A stretch of DNA of 64,000 nucleotides from Synechococcus lacustris (GTDB lineage: Bacteria; Cyanobacteriota; Cyanobacteriia; PCC-6307; Cyanobiaceae), in assembly GCA_903943975.1 (NCBI GenBank), contig CAJAQB010000011.1, positions 1 through 64,000 of the forward strand. Reading direction: 5' to 3'. Below are positions 55,626 to 64,000 of this stretch, piece after piece (the stretch's first letter is position 1; every line of letters starts with the position of its first letter). Made by a program: the position numbers and the translations under genes. The notes beneath the pieces are model-generated. The model saw only the letters and a list, made by a program, of their open reading frames with translations, searched no databases and was not told the origin of the DNA.

Positions 55626-56423
55626 CTAGCTCCAGCCCCTGAGCCGATAGGTCAGCAGGCCGAGATGTTCCTTGAGCGCCACGCTGCTAAGCGCTAGGGC
55701 TTCGGCATCGGGCAGCAGACTTTTAACCGTGTTGCCGATAGTTGGCTGGCCGTAGTTGGCCCGGCTTGGTAGCTGGTAATCGCAAGCCACTGGGATCACA
55801 GTTAGGCCGCTGCTTCTTTTGAAGCTGGCTAGCGCTCGGGGCATATGGAAGGCGCTGGTCACCAAGAGCAGCCGCTGCCAGTGCCGTTGGCGAGCGAGTA
55901 GGCCGATGTCGTGGGCCTCTTCGGCGGTGGTGCGGGAGGCCGGATTGATCAGAATTTTGCTGGCCGGTACCCCCAGTTCAAGGGCGAGTTGCCTGGCGGA
56001 AACCGCCTCCGGAGGGGCCGGGTCATTGGCGCTGAAGCCCACCCGGCCGCCGCTGGTGATTAGCAGGGGGGCCTTGCCCTGGCGCAGCAAGCGCACCCCC
56101 GTGAGCAAGCGATCACCCCCTTCGCCCACTTCCACCCCCCGGCGGGGGGCCAGGGCCGGTCGCAGGCCGCCGCCCAGCACCAACACCGCATCGGCCTTGG
56201 GGATTAAAGCCGGGGTGAGGGCCGCCGCCTGTTCCTCAAGCCCCCAAACCAGCTGCCGGCTGGTGAGCGGCATCGCAAACAGCCACAGCAGGCCAATGCC
56301 GGCACCCCCCAGCCAGGGGCCCCAGCTCTGGCGCCGGCCCAGCTGGCCCGCCAGTTGCAGCAGCAGACCCAAGCCCAGCGGATAGAGGGCAAGGGGCAGC
56401 AATTTGGAGAGCAGAAAACCCAT
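55626..56423 (-). CDS. YdcF/ElyC-like (DUF218) membrane protein
   Basis: 265 residues with two N-terminal membrane helices, then a DUF218 domain: DAVLVLGGGLRPALAPRRG, GKAPLLITSGGRVG, EAVSARQLALELGVPASKILI and a SRTTAEEAHDIGLLA block in which the usual Asn (T-x-E-N) is Glu. Members affect envelope polysaccharide or undecaprenyl-carrier metabolism. The stop of the next upstream gene overlaps its ATG (co-translated). Confidence 0.87.
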   Translation of the reverse strand: MGFLLSKLLPLALYPLGLGLLLQLAGQLGRRQSWGPWLGGAGIGLLWLFAMPLTSRQLVWGLEEQAAALTPALIPKADAVLVLGGGLRPALAPRRGVEVGEGGDRLLTGVRLLRQGKAPLLITSGGRVGFSANDPAPPEAVSARQLALELGVPASKILINPASRTTAEEAHDIGLLARQRHWQRLLLVTSAFHMPRALASFKRSSGLTVIPVACDYQLPSRANYGQPTIGNTVKSLLPDAEALALSSVALKEHLGLLTYRLRGWS

Positions 56424-56902
56424 TAGTTATGGCGTTGCTTTAGGGCATCCAATTCCTGCTGGGTCTCAAAGGCGGCCCAGTCTTTTTCCAAGTTGGTGGC
56501 CCGTTGGACCGGGGTGCTGGCCGGTTGATGGGCCAGTTGCTGCAGCTCCTGCTCAACGGCGGCAAAGCTCACCCCCAGCTCCCCCAGTTGCTGCCAGCGC
56601 TGGCGCCCCTGGTCCATCAGTTCAGCCTGGTGGGCTTGGGCACGGTCTGCCAGGGGATCGGCCCCCGCCGCCCGCGCCTTGGCCACCCGCTGCTGCCACT
56701 GGCGGATCTCCCCGGCCAGCTGCAGCAGAGCTTGGCGTTGTTGCTCGGCCTGGCGTTGCAACTGACGGCGCTGGCCCGCCAGCCGGGCCTGGCGGTCGCG
56801 GGCTTCCTGTTCAGCCAGCAGGGCCTCCTGGGCTGGGTTGCCTTTTAGAAAGGCCCCCAGCCGTTGCTCCAGCTGCGCCTCCAGTTCGTCTAGCCAGCTC
56901 AC
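56423..56902 (-). CDS. Coiled-coil protein, 'hercynine metabolism protein' family
   Basis: 159 residues, almost entirely charged helix and Gln-rich coiled coil (LLAEQEARDRQARLAGQRRQ; LAGEIRQWQQRVAKARAAGA), starting MSWLDELEAQLEQRLGAFLKGNP. From memory this matches a cyanobacterial family named after its link to hercynine/ergothioneine genes; no egtB or egtD gene lies in this window, so the link cannot be tested here. No catalytic motif. ATGA overlap with the small gene upstream; stop overlaps the YdcF-like start. Confidence 0.65.
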   Translation of the reverse strand: MSWLDELEAQLEQRLGAFLKGNPAQEALLAEQEARDRQARLAGQRRQLQRQAEQQRQALLQLAGEIRQWQQRVAKARAAGADPLADRAQAHQAELMDQGRQRWQQLGELGVSFAAVEQELQQLAHQPASTPVQRATNLEKDWAAFETQQELDALKQRHN

Positions 56903-57138
56903 ACCCCTGGGGCCTCGCCAGCGGGGCTGGTGATCAGGGGGGCTTCGATCTCCTCCTCCAGGGGGCTGATCGCCCCTTCGCGGGAGCGCAGCAGCAGTTG
57001 CGTTAGGCGCGCCACCGTCCCTTCCCCCAGCTCTTCGGTGCCGATCGCATCAAAGGCGCGGCGGTAGATCAGCTCCAGCTCACCGATCAGTGATTCCCGC
57101 ACCCTTCGCACCAGGGCCCGTTGCTCCTCCCGTCCCAT
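56899..57138 (-). CDS. Small helical protein, 'hercynine metabolism small protein' family
   Basis: 79 residues from the ATG at 57138; the longer track ORF adds an unlikely Arg/Cys-rich region. Sequence MGREEQRALVRRVRESLIGE, ELEQIYR-like LELIYRRAFDAIGTEELGE and SREGAISPLEEEIEAP resemble the second small family that travels with the coiled-coil protein. Helical, acidic, no membrane segment. First gene of the three-gene minus-strand run. Confidence 0.62.
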   Translation of the reverse strand: MGREEQRALVRRVRESLIGELELIYRRAFDAIGTEELGEGTVARLTQLLLRSREGAISPLEEEIEAPLITSPAGEAPGV

Positions 57139-57252
57139 TGATGCTCTCTTCACAGCTCCAGCATTTTGCTGTGGGATCGTCGGCTTGGGGCAAAAGCAGG
57201 CGGAATTTGGTGGGCGGGCCCTTAGCCTGCGCCTGGTTGAAACGCATTGGCG

Positions 57253-58242
57253 ATGGGAATCACCCGGGGTTTTGTGGGTGCAGTGGGCCACACCCCATTG
57301 ATTCGCCTCGAATATTTCAGCGCCCTCAGCGGCTGCGAAATCCTTGGTAAGGCGGAGTTTATGAACCCTGGCGGTTCGGTGAAAGACCGGGCCGCCCTAG
57401 GGATTCTCCAGGCGGCGGAGGCCTCTGGGGCCCTGCAGCCCGGCGGCACCGTGGTGGAAGGCACCGCCGGTAACACCGGCATCGGCCTCGCCCACCTCTG
57501 CAATGCCCGCGGTTACCGCTGTGTGATCGTGATTCCAGACACCCAGTCGGCGGAAAAGATCGGCCTGTTGCGCAGCCTCGGCGCTGAGGTGCGCCCGGTG
57601 CCGGCGGTGCCCTATCGCGACCCGAATAACTACGTGCGCCTCTCCGGCAGCATCGCCGCCGAAATTCCTGGCGCCGTTTGGGCCAATCAATTCGACAACT
57701 GCGCCAACCGCCAGGCCCACTACGACAGCACCGGCCCAGAAATCTGGGAGCAATGCGCCGGCCAACTGGATGCCTGGGTGGCGGCCACCGGCACCGGCGG
57801 CACCTATGCCGGCGTGGCGCTCTACCTGAAGGAGTGCTCTAAGGCGGTGCGCTGTGTGCTGGCCGACCCCCATGGCAGCGCCCTGTTCAGCTGGGCCACC
57901 GATGGCAGCCTCGCCATGGAGGGTTCCTCAATCACGGAAGGGATCGGCAACAGCCGCGTTACCGCCAACCTGGAAGGGGCGCCAGTGGATGACGCCGTGC
58001 GCATCGACGACCAGACCGCCCTGCAGGTGCTCTACGAGCTGCTCTGGCATGAGGGCCTTTTCATGGGCGGTTCCGTGGGTATCAATGTGGCCGCGGCCCT
58101 GGAAACCGCCCGGCGCCTGGGGCCTGGCCATCGCATCGTTACCGTGCTCTGTGATGGCGGCGACCGCTACCGGTCGCGGCTCTGGGACCGGGAGTGGCTG
58201 GAAAGCCGTGGTTTGCGGCAGCCTGGGCGCACGCTTCCCTGA
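57253..58242 (+). CDS. Cysteine synthase/CBS-family PLP enzyme
   Basis: 329 residues from the ATG at 57253. PLP lysine in FMNPGGSVKDRAALGIL, the substrate loop VEGTAGNTGIGLAHLCNARG, and the phosphate loop ATGTGGTYAGVALYL are the CysK/CysM/CBS set. It begins 114 bp from the divergent 'hercynine'-type pair. It could form cysteine from O-acetylserine (CysE is also in the window) or act in another sulfur pathway such as ergothioneine. The Asn-rich stretch YRDPNNYVRLSG, and the lack of a CysE-binding consensus, leave the exact role open. Confidence 0.83.
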   Translation: MGITRGFVGAVGHTPLIRLEYFSALSGCEILGKAEFMNPGGSVKDRAALGILQAAEASGALQPGGTVVEGTAGNTGIGLAHLCNARGYRCVIVIPDTQSAEKIGLLRSLGAEVRPVPAVPYRDPNNYVRLSGSIAAEIPGAVWANQFDNCANRQAHYDSTGPEIWEQCAGQLDAWVAATGTGGTYAGVALYLKECSKAVRCVLADPHGSALFSWATDGSLAMEGSSITEGIGNSRVTANLEGAPVDDAVRIDDQTALQVLYELLWHEGLFMGGSVGINVAAALETARRLGPGHRIVTVLCDGGDRYRSRLWDREWLESRGLRQPGRTLP

Positions 58243-60312
58243 GTGAGTTCACCCCTGGCCGTGGTTTCCCCCGCTGACGCAACCGTTGGAGAGTTGTTGG
58301 AAGGGCGCTATCGCCTCGAGCAGCAGCTCAGTGGCGGGCCAAGCAGCGGCCTCTGGCGCGGGGCCGACAGCCTTGCCGCCGACCTGCCCGTGGCCCTGAG
58401 GGCCTGGTGGGGGCTCGATAGCGGTGGGGTGCTCGCCTTGCGCCAGCGGCTGGAACGGCTGCAGGGGGTGTTGCATCCCCAGGTGCCCCGGCTCGGGGCC
58501 TTGTTGCCCGCCGACGGTGGTCTTTGGCAGGTGCGGGAGTGGGTGAGTGGCCGCAGCTATCGGGCCCTGCTGGAGGGCCGCCGGGAGCGGCAATTGGTGT
58601 TTGGGGCGGGGGAGGTGCTGCTGCTGCTGCGCCAGTTGCTGCCGGCCCTGGCGGCCCTCCATGGCCAGGAGCTCACCCACGGGGATCTCACCCCCGCCAA
58701 TCTGCTGCGCCGCGATAGCGATGGCCTGCCGGTATTGATTGACTTTGGTCTGCAGGCTTCCCCCCAGGGGGAACCGCTGCAGGCCGGCACCCCGGGCTAT
58801 GCCCCCAAGGAGCAACGTCTGCAGGCCCCGGCCCCCTGGATGGACCTCTACAGCCTTGGGGTTACGGCCCTGGTGCTGCTCAGCGGCGAGGAACCGGGGG
58901 CCCTGCTGGATCCGGTGACCATGGCCTGGCGCTGGCCCGAGGGGCTGGCCGTGGATCCCCAGTTCCGGGCGGTGCTGGAGCGGTTGCTGAGCGCTGATCC
59001 GGCCCAGCGCTATCGCAGTGCCGCCCAGTTGCTGGAGCAGCTCGCCAGCCTGCCGGTGCCAGACAGCACCGGTCCGGTGGGTCGCACTGATCGCACTGAA
59101 GTGCTGGTGCCCCAGGCGCCGCCAGCAGCGGTGGCGGCGGAGCTGCCAGTGGCAAAGCCCGAGCCCCAGTTGCCCCAGCCGAAACCGGAAGTACACCCCC
59201 AGCCAGCGGCGCCGCGCACCGTGCGGCACACCGCCCGCCAGCAGCGGCAGCTGGAGAAGGAGCGGGCGGCGGAGGGGCGCTTCTGGCCAGTGGTGTTGGC
59301 CCTAGTGCTCACCGCCCTGATTGGCTCAACCCTGGGCTGGTTGCTGCTGGGCCGCAGCCGCCAGGGCAGCAGTCCCCTCACCCAAGTGCCGGGGGCGGTG
59401 AGCTTGCCGCCGGCGGAGGTGGACCAGCGTCAGCAGCTGCTCAACCGGCTAAAGGCCCTGCAGGTGGACCACGACTGGTTCCTGAAATTGGTGGACAGCA
59501 GCTTGGCGGCCCAGTTCCCGGAGCGCAGTGGCCGTGCCCCCAGCGATTCCCTTGAGGATGCACCCCTGCGCAAGATTTGGAATGACCTGGCCCAGGACTG
59601 GCTGGTGCGGGTGGAACAGCTGCCGGTGCAACTACGCCAGCAACTGGGCAGTTTCCGGGCCAGCGACTGGGAGGCCCGCCAGGCCAACCTCAGCCGCCAG
59701 GGGCTCAGCCCCCTGGTGTTGCAACAACTGGTGAGCGGTAGCGCCCAGAACCTGATGCCGGGCCGTAATCCCGAAACGATTCCAGGCGAACCCTTCCGTC
59801 AGCTCTGGTATGCCGCCGCCATGCGCAGCCTTGAGGGTCTCAAGGTGGAACAGATCGAGCCCACCCCAAACCTGGCCCGTTCGCTCAGTGCCGAGGTGGA
59901 TGGCCATGGGGCGCGCCTGTTTGCGGTGAAGTTGCCACCGGGTTTCAAGTTGGTGCTTGGCGTCAATGGCACCCCACTGATGCAGATGACGGTGTTTGGC
60001 GCCGATGGCAAGGTGCTGGAGCCCCGCGGCCCGCTGCGGGTGGTAACCGTGGCCAAGGTGTCCGGTTCACCGGTGCAGGTGCTGGTGCGCAATGACGGCC
60101 TGGCGCCGGGCTTGATCAGTCTTTCGGTGCGGGTGGATCCGCCGACGTTGGAGATCCCGGCGGTGCCCCCCAGCGTGCCTGGGGTCCCCGCCAGTGGCTT
60201 GAGCCCAGCCCCTGGGGCCCCATCGGCCCCAACCGCCCCCCCGCCAGTCTCGGCGCCCGCCCCGCCCCCTATCCCGACGGCGCCGGAAAGCTCAGAGCCG
60301 CTTCAGCGCTGA
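58243..60312 (+). CDS. Membrane-anchored Ser/Thr kinase-like protein
   Basis: 689 residues; GTG start directly after the previous stop. Kinase-like domain about 20-265: catalytic loop [14 protein letters not shown] in [11 protein letters not shown], activation segment end [10 protein letters not shown]. The P-loop is reduced ([10 protein letters not shown]) and the beta-3 Lys reads Arg (PVALRAW), so ATP binding may be altered. A membrane helix lies near 347-369 ([24 protein letters not shown]), followed by a roughly 270-residue extracytoplasmic region and a Pro/Ala-rich tail. Overlaps smpB by 21 bp. Substrate unknown. Confidence 0.82.
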   Translation: MSSPLAVVSPADATVGELLEGRYRLEQQLSGGPSSGLWRGADSLAADLPVALRAWWGLDSGGVLALRQRLERLQGVLHPQVPRLGALLPADGGLWQVREWVSGRSYRALLEGRRERQLVFGAGEVLLLLRQLLPALAALHGQELTHGDLTPANLLRRDSDGLPVLIDFGLQASPQGEPLQAGTPGYAPKEQRLQAPAPWMDLYSLGVTALVLLSGEEPGALLDPVTMAWRWPEGLAVDPQFRAVLERLLSADPAQRYRSAAQLLEQLASLPVPDSTGPVGRTDRTEVLVPQAPPAAVAAELPVAKPEPQLPQPKPEVHPQPAAPRTVRHTARQQRQLEKERAAEGRFWPVVLALVLTALIGSTLGWLLLGRSRQGSSPLTQVPGAVSLPPAEVDQRQQLLNRLKALQVDHDWFLKLVDSSLAAQFPERSGRAPSDSLEDAPLRKIWNDLAQDWLVRVEQLPVQLRQQLGSFRASDWEARQANLSRQGLSPLVLQQLVSGSAQNLMPGRNPETIPGEPFRQLWYAAAMRSLEGLKVEQIEPTPNLARSLSAEVDGHGARLFAVKLPPGFKLVLGVNGTPLMQMTVFGADGKVLEPRGPLRVVTVAKVSGSPVQVLVRNDGLAPGLISLSVRVDPPTLEIPAVPPSVPGVPASGLSPAPGAPSAPTAPPPVSAPAPPPIPTAPESSEPLQR

Positions 60313-60789
60313 GCGCAGGTCCTTGTCGTCCTGCTTCTTGCGTTCTTCCTGGCGTTTGTCGTGGAGTTTGCGGCCCTTGGCCAGGCCGATGGTGAGCTTG
60401 ATCCAGGAGCCCTTGAGCTGCAGGTTGAGGGGGATCAGGGTGAGGCCCTTTTGGTCGAGCTGACCCCGCAGCCGGTCGATTTCCTTGCGGTGGGCCAGCA
60501 GCTTGCGCACCCGCAAAGGGTCGTGGTTGTAGTACTTGCTGGCCTGCTCGTGGGGTGAGATGTGCACGTTGTGCAGTTGCATTTCGCCGTTGCGGATCAG
60601 GCAGAAGCCATCGCGCAGGTTGGCCTTGCCGGCCCGGATTGCTTTCACCTCCGTACCCACCAGCTCCATGCCGGTTTCCAGGGTTTCGAGGATTTCGTAT
60701 TCGTGGCGGGCCAGGCGGTTGTCAGCAAGCAGCCGCTGGGCCTGCAGCCGCGCTTTGGCCGCAGTTTTTGATTTGCCCTTTCCTGCCAC
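60292..60789 (-). CDS. smpB: SsrA-binding protein SmpB
   Basis: 165 residues. [44 protein letters not shown] is the OB-fold start, [34 protein letters not shown] the core, and [21 protein letters not shown] the disordered basic tail that enters the decoding site. It recruits tmRNA to stalled ribosomes. The tmRNA gene itself is not seen in this window. Confidence 0.97.
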   Translation of the reverse strand: MAGKGKSKTAAKARLQAQRLLADNRLARHEYEILETLETGMELVGTEVKAIRAGKANLRDGFCLIRNGEMQLHNVHISPHEQASKYYNHDPLRVRKLLAHRKEIDRLRGQLDQKGLTLIPLNLQLKGSWIKLTIGLAKGRKLHDKRQEERKKQDDKDLRSALKRL

Positions 60790-60862
60790 CGTTACTCCCT
60801 ATCCATAGAACATATCTGTATTCCATGTTTGCCCATCCCCTGGGGGCCCGTAGCCTCGGGTG

Positions 60863-61903
60863 ATGGCGATCCAGTCTTCCAGCGGTGGCCCCCAGGGGGT
60901 GAAGGCGTCGGCGCCCCGCCTGGTGGCCCCCCAGGCGACGGTGGCGGAACGGGATGGCGGCCGCGACGAGGGGCTGCGGCCCAAGCGCCTCTGCGACTAC
61001 GTGGGCCAGGCGGAGTTGAAGCAGGTGCTGGCCATTGCCCTGGAGGCCACCCGCCAGCGCCAGGAGGCCCTCGACCATGTGCTGCTCTATGGCCCCCCCG
61101 GCCTCGGTAAAACCACCATGGCCCTGGTGCTGGCCGAGGAACTGGGGGTGCGCTGCCGGATCACCAGTGCCCCGGCCCTGGAGCGCCCCCGCGACATCGT
61201 CGGCCTCTTGATGAACCTGCAGCCGCGGGAATTGTTGTTTATCGATGAGATCCATCGGCTCAACCGGGTGGCCGAGGAACTGCTCTATCCGGCCATGGAG
61301 GACTACCGCCTTGATCTCACCGTGGGGGCCGGCCCCAGTGCCCGCACCCGCAGCCTTGAGCTACCGCCCTTCACCCTGGTGGGCGCCACCACCAAGGCGG
61401 GTTCACTCAGTTCGCCGCTCAGGGATCGGTTCGGCCTGATTCAACGGCTGGAGTTTTACAGCTGTGAGGATCTCGAGGCGATCGTGCGCCGGGCCGCTCG
61501 TCTGTTGCAGGTGGAGTTGTTGCCGGCGGCCGCCAGTGAAATTGCCCGCCGTTGCCGCGGCACACCGCGGATTGCCAACCGCCTGCTGCGGCGGGTGCGG
61601 GATTTTGCCAGCGTTAAGGGCCATGGCCAGGTGTGTGAGCTGGTGGCCGCCGAAGCCCTGGCGATGCACCGGGTGGATAGCCGTGGCCTTGATGCCTCCG
61701 ACCGGCGGCTGATGGAGTTATTGATTGATAGCTACGCCGGGGGACCGGCCGGGCTCGATACCCTGGCGGCGGCCCTGGGGGAAGACCCCGACACCCTCGA
61801 GGCGGTGGTGGAACCGTTTCTGCTGCAACTGGGTTTCCTGCAACGCACCCCCCGGGGCCGGATGGTCACGGAGGCGGGTCGCCGCCACCTGGGGGCGGCC
61901 TGA
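60863..61903 (+). CDS. ruvB: Holliday junction helicase RuvB
   Basis: 346 residues from the ATG at 60863 (a GTG one codon earlier is possible). Core: [46 protein letters not shown] with Walker A, Walker [11 protein letters not shown], sensor 1 [19 protein letters not shown] and the winged helix [20 protein letters not shown] with [12 protein letters not shown]. Drives branch migration with RuvA. The N-terminal 30 residues are a less conserved cyanobacterial extension. Divergent from smpB. Stop overlaps the next ATG. Confidence 0.97.
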   Translation: MAIQSSSGGPQGVKASAPRLVAPQATVAERDGGRDEGLRPKRLCDYVGQAELKQVLAIALEATRQRQEALDHVLLYGPPGLGKTTMALVLAEELGVRCRITSAPALERPRDIVGLLMNLQPRELLFIDEIHRLNRVAEELLYPAMEDYRLDLTVGAGPSARTRSLELPPFTLVGATTKAGSLSSPLRDRFGLIQRLEFYSCEDLEAIVRRAARLLQVELLPAAASEIARRCRGTPRIANRLLRRVRDFASVKGHGQVCELVAAEALAMHRVDSRGLDASDRRLMELLIDSYAGGPAGLDTLAAALGEDPDTLEAVVEPFLLQLGFLQRTPRGRMVTEAGRRHLGAA

Positions 61904-62367
61904 TGGGTTTCTTGCTGCTGCCCCTGCTGGGCCCCTGCCTCGCCCTGCTGCTAGCCCTGGCGCCTGGGTTAGGGCCTATGGGTGTAGGGCCGTTGCTGGG
62001 CCAGCAGCAGCCCTGGGCCTACGGGGCCAGCCTGCCCTCCGACGGCGCCCTGGCCCGTTCCAGCGCCGCCCTGGCCGCCTTTGAGCAGCAGCAATTTGAG
62101 CAGGCCGAACAGGAACTGCGGGGGCTGATCCGCCGTTATCCGCTGCTGGCCGATGCCCGGGCGGCCCTCACCGCCCTGCTTTGGCAAAAGGGGCAGCTGG
62201 GGGAGGCGAAAAGCCATTGGGCGGCGGCCGTGGGCCTCGATAGTTGCTATCGCAACAGCGACTGGCTGCGGCAGGGGCGCCATTGGCCGCCAAGGGCGGT
62301 GGCGGCGTTGGAACAGTTCTTGGCGGCCCAGGATCAGGGTTTGGTTAGGGGAGGCCCGCAGGGATGA
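61903..62367 (+). CDS. TPR-containing secreted or membrane-anchored protein
   Basis: 154 residues; begins in the ruvB stop. A long hydrophobic N-terminus (LLLPLLGPCLALLLALAPGLG) acts as a signal or anchor, then one or two TPR-like hairpins (AAFEQQQFEQAEQELRGLIRRYP; TALLWQKGQLGEAKSHWAAAVG). Function unknown. Its end overlaps the amidohydrolase start by 4 bp. Confidence 0.75.
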   Translation: MGFLLLPLLGPCLALLLALAPGLGPMGVGPLLGQQQPWAYGASLPSDGALARSSAALAAFEQQQFEQAEQELRGLIRRYPLLADARAALTALLWQKGQLGEAKSHWAAAVGLDSCYRNSDWLRQGRHWPPRAVAALEQFLAAQDQGLVRGGPQG

Positions 62368-63509
62368 TCCCGATCAATCAGCTCCTAGAGCTGCGCCGCC
62401 ATCTGCATGCCCATCCGGAACTGGGTGGGGCCGAGTACCGCACGGCGGCCCTGGTGGCCGGTGAATTGCGCCAGGCGGGTTGGCGGGTGCGGGAGGGGGT
62501 GGGCCGCACCGGGGTGGTGGCGGAACTGGGGCCGGAGCAGGGGCCTGCCATCGGCCTGCGGGTGGATATGGACGCCCTGCCGATTGAGGAGCGCACGGGC
62601 CTGGCCTATGCCTCCACGCAGCCGGGGCTGATGCACGCCTGCGGCCACGACATCCACACGGCGGTGGGGGTGGGGGTGGCCCTGGCGCTGGCCCCCCTGG
62701 CCGCGGCCCTGCCCGGTCGGGTGCGGCTGCTGTTTCAGCCGGCGGAGGAATCCGCCGAGGGGGCCCGCTGGATGGTGGAGGCCGGCGCCATTGATGGTTT
62801 GGCGGCGCTCTATGGGCTGCATGTGTTCCCCAGCATCCCGGTGGGCAGCATCGGCCTGCGCCATGGGGCGCTCACGGCCGCGGCGGCCGAATTGGAGGTG
62901 GAGGTGCTGGGGGAGGCGGGCCATGGGGCCAGGCCCCACCAATCGGTGGATGCGATCTGGATTGCGGCGCGCTTGGTGGGCGGTTTGCAGGAGGCGATCA
63001 GCCGTCGGCTTGATGCCCTGCAGCCAGTGGTGCTCAGCTTTGGCCGGATTGAGGGGGGCCGCGCCTTCAATGTGATCGCCGACCGGGTGCGGCTGCTGGG
63101 CACCCTGCGCTGCCTCGATAGCGACCTCTACGAACAGTTGCCCCAATGGGTGGAAACCACCGCCCAAGACATCTGTCGTGCCTACGGCGGCGAGGCCCGC
63201 GTGCGGTTTCGCAGCATTGCCCCCCCCGTGCGCAATGACCCCAGCCTCACCCGCTTGCTGGAGGAGATGGCCGTGGCCCAGCTGGGTCGCGAACAGGTGT
63301 TGCTGCTCGACCACCCCAGCCTTGGTGCCGAAGATTTCGCCCATTACCTCAGCCATCTGCCCGGCTGCATGTTTCGGCTAGGGGTGGCGGGCCCCCAGGG
63401 CTGTGCCCCCCTGCACCACGGTGGCTTTAACCCAGATGAAGCCTGTTTACCCTTAGCGGTGGAGCTCTTGGCCACCACCCTGCGCCGTTGGTTGGAGCTG
63501 CAGCGATGA
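62364..63509 (+). CDS. M20-family amidohydrolase (hippurate/IAA-amino-acid hydrolase type)
   Basis: 381 residues in ATGA overlap with the TPR gene. Metal ligands are visible: GLRVDMDALPIEERTGLAYAS, HACGHDIHTAVGVG, FQPAEESAEGARWM and the late FAHYLSHLPGCMFRLG. The lid domain GHGARPHQSVDAIWIAARLV is present. Such enzymes hydrolyse N-acyl amino acids in the cytoplasm. The exact substrate is unknown. Confidence 0.93.
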   Translation: MIPINQLLELRRHLHAHPELGGAEYRTAALVAGELRQAGWRVREGVGRTGVVAELGPEQGPAIGLRVDMDALPIEERTGLAYASTQPGLMHACGHDIHTAVGVGVALALAPLAAALPGRVRLLFQPAEESAEGARWMVEAGAIDGLAALYGLHVFPSIPVGSIGLRHGALTAAAAELEVEVLGEAGHGARPHQSVDAIWIAARLVGGLQEAISRRLDALQPVVLSFGRIEGGRAFNVIADRVRLLGTLRCLDSDLYEQLPQWVETTAQDICRAYGGEARVRFRSIAPPVRNDPSLTRLLEEMAVAQLGREQVLLLDHPSLGAEDFAHYLSHLPGCMFRLGVAGPQGCAPLHHGGFNPDEACLPLAVELLATTLRRWLELQR

Positions 63510-63715
63510 ATGTCCGTTTGCCCCTGGCCCTGGCCACCCCAGCCCTGATCCTGTTGGCGTTGCTGGGGGCGTTGCAGCGCCAGGGGGTGGAACGCTGGCA
63601 GGCGCTGCCGGCGGTGCTGATTGGCAGCGGTTTGTTGGTGGCGGGGGCCAGTGGTTACGCCCGTAGGCGGCAGCAATTGCTGCGGGCCCTGCGGGATGGA
63701 GACTCATCCCCATGA
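63506..63715 (+). CDS. Small two-helix membrane protein
   Basis: 69 residues from the ATG at 63506, which overlaps the amidohydrolase stop by four bases; the track's longer form is less likely. Two hydrophobic helices (LALATPALILLALLGALQ; LPAVLIGSGLLVAGASGY) and a basic tail (RRRQQLLRAL). Function unknown. ATGA overlap with the next gene. Confidence 0.72.
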   Translation: MNVRLPLALATPALILLALLGALQRQGVERWQALPAVLIGSGLLVAGASGYARRRQQLLRALRDGDSSP

Positions 63716-64000
63716 CCAACCTTGATGAAATCCGCGCCGCTGTCGCCAGCGGTGACACCACCCAGCGGGTGAGGGCAATCACGGCCCTGCGCGAATTCCC
63801 CGCAGACGATTGCGTGCCGCTGCTGCTGGAGTGCCTCCGCGATGAGGTGTTCCTAGTGCGTTCCTTGGCCTGCATGGGCCTGGGTTACAAGCGCAATCAA
63901 CAGTCGTTGCAGGCGTTGCTGCTGGTGCTCGAATCGGAAGGCGATGCGAATGTGCGGGCTGAGGCGGCCAATTCCCTGGCCCGCCACGGGGCTGAGGCGG
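63712..64000 (+). CDS. HEAT-repeat protein (5' part, cut by window end)
   Basis: The frame from the ATG at 63712 is open to the end of the window, so the ORF track does not list it. 96 residues are visible and consist of HEAT/PBS-lyase-type repeats (VRAITALREFPADDCVPLLLECL; VFLVRSLACMGLGY; NVRAEAANSLARHG). In cyanobacteria such repeats occur in phycobilin lyases and scaffold proteins; which one cannot be told from the fragment. Confidence 0.8.
   Translation, partial: MTNLDEIRAAVASGDTTQRVRAITALREFPADDCVPLLLECLRDEVFLVRSLACMGLGYKRNQQSLQALLLVLESEGDANVRAEAANSLARHGAEA

Noticed and set aside
62385-63356. Minus-strand ORF of 323 residues
   Set aside because: Fully antisense to the M20 amidohydrolase, which has clear metal-binding motifs; composition is His/Gln/Gly-rich as expected for a shadow frame.

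Overview
The window looks like the chromosome of a GC-rich picocyanobacterium of the Synechococcus/Cyanobium type. This is inferred from gene content (a cyanobacterial-style SecA without a C-terminal Cys cluster, two small proteins resembling the cyanobacterial 'hercynine metabolism' families, a picocyanobacterial-type GntR regulator, a group-2-like sigma factor) and from the blocks gyrB/miaA/infC/cysE/secA and mreBCD/response regulator/lysS. No database search was possible. Coding density is very high, many genes overlap by 1-11 bp, and nearly all convergent pairs overlap at their 3' ends.

Region 1 (1-27226) is a large surface-glycan and secretion island. It opens with the last 45 codons of a Gly/Ala/Ser/Thr-rich protein and its terminator. 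Two SPINDLY/OGT-type glycosyltransferases and a GT4 enzyme follow. Next is a tightly overlapping run (5901-14241): a TPR-GT9 fusion, a parvulin-like PPIase, a type I secretion ABC exporter with an N-terminal cyclic-nucleotide-binding-like domain and a degenerate C39 domain, an HlyD adaptor, a methyltransferase and a DXD-type sugar transferase. The rest holds GT4, GT9, GT2 and RgpF-like transferases and ends with a two-gene Wzt/Wzm-type polysaccharide ABC exporter. Together the genes suggest a protein modified in the cytoplasm and exported by the type I system, plus a separately exported polysaccharide; this is inference.

Region 2 (27304-46698) is mostly housekeeping: tRNA-Gly(GCC), a GNAT acetyltransferase, secA, cysE, a GntR regulator, a dienelactone hydrolase, infC, miaA, gyrB, a FluC fluoride-channel pair, a glutathione peroxidase, mgtE, a sigma factor, a DMT transporter, a NUDIX hydrolase and tsaE. 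Two methyltransferases sit between cysE and secA and look like an insertion related to the glycan island. The few long spacers (27376-27656, 28110-28874, 42819-43064, 44924-45744) each hold their own short degenerate tandem repeats with unit lengths of about 6, 11, 14, 15, 16, 18 and 23 bp.

Region 3 (46790-64000) is core: ahcY, a DedA protein, ssb, mreBCD, an orphan sugar-binding lipoprotein overlapping mreD, an OmpR-type response regulator, lysS, a YdcF-like protein, the two small 'hercynine'-type proteins, a CysK-like enzyme, a membrane Ser/Thr kinase-like protein with an altered ATP-binding lysine, smpB, ruvB, an M20 amidohydrolase and the start of a HEAT-repeat protein cut by the window edge.
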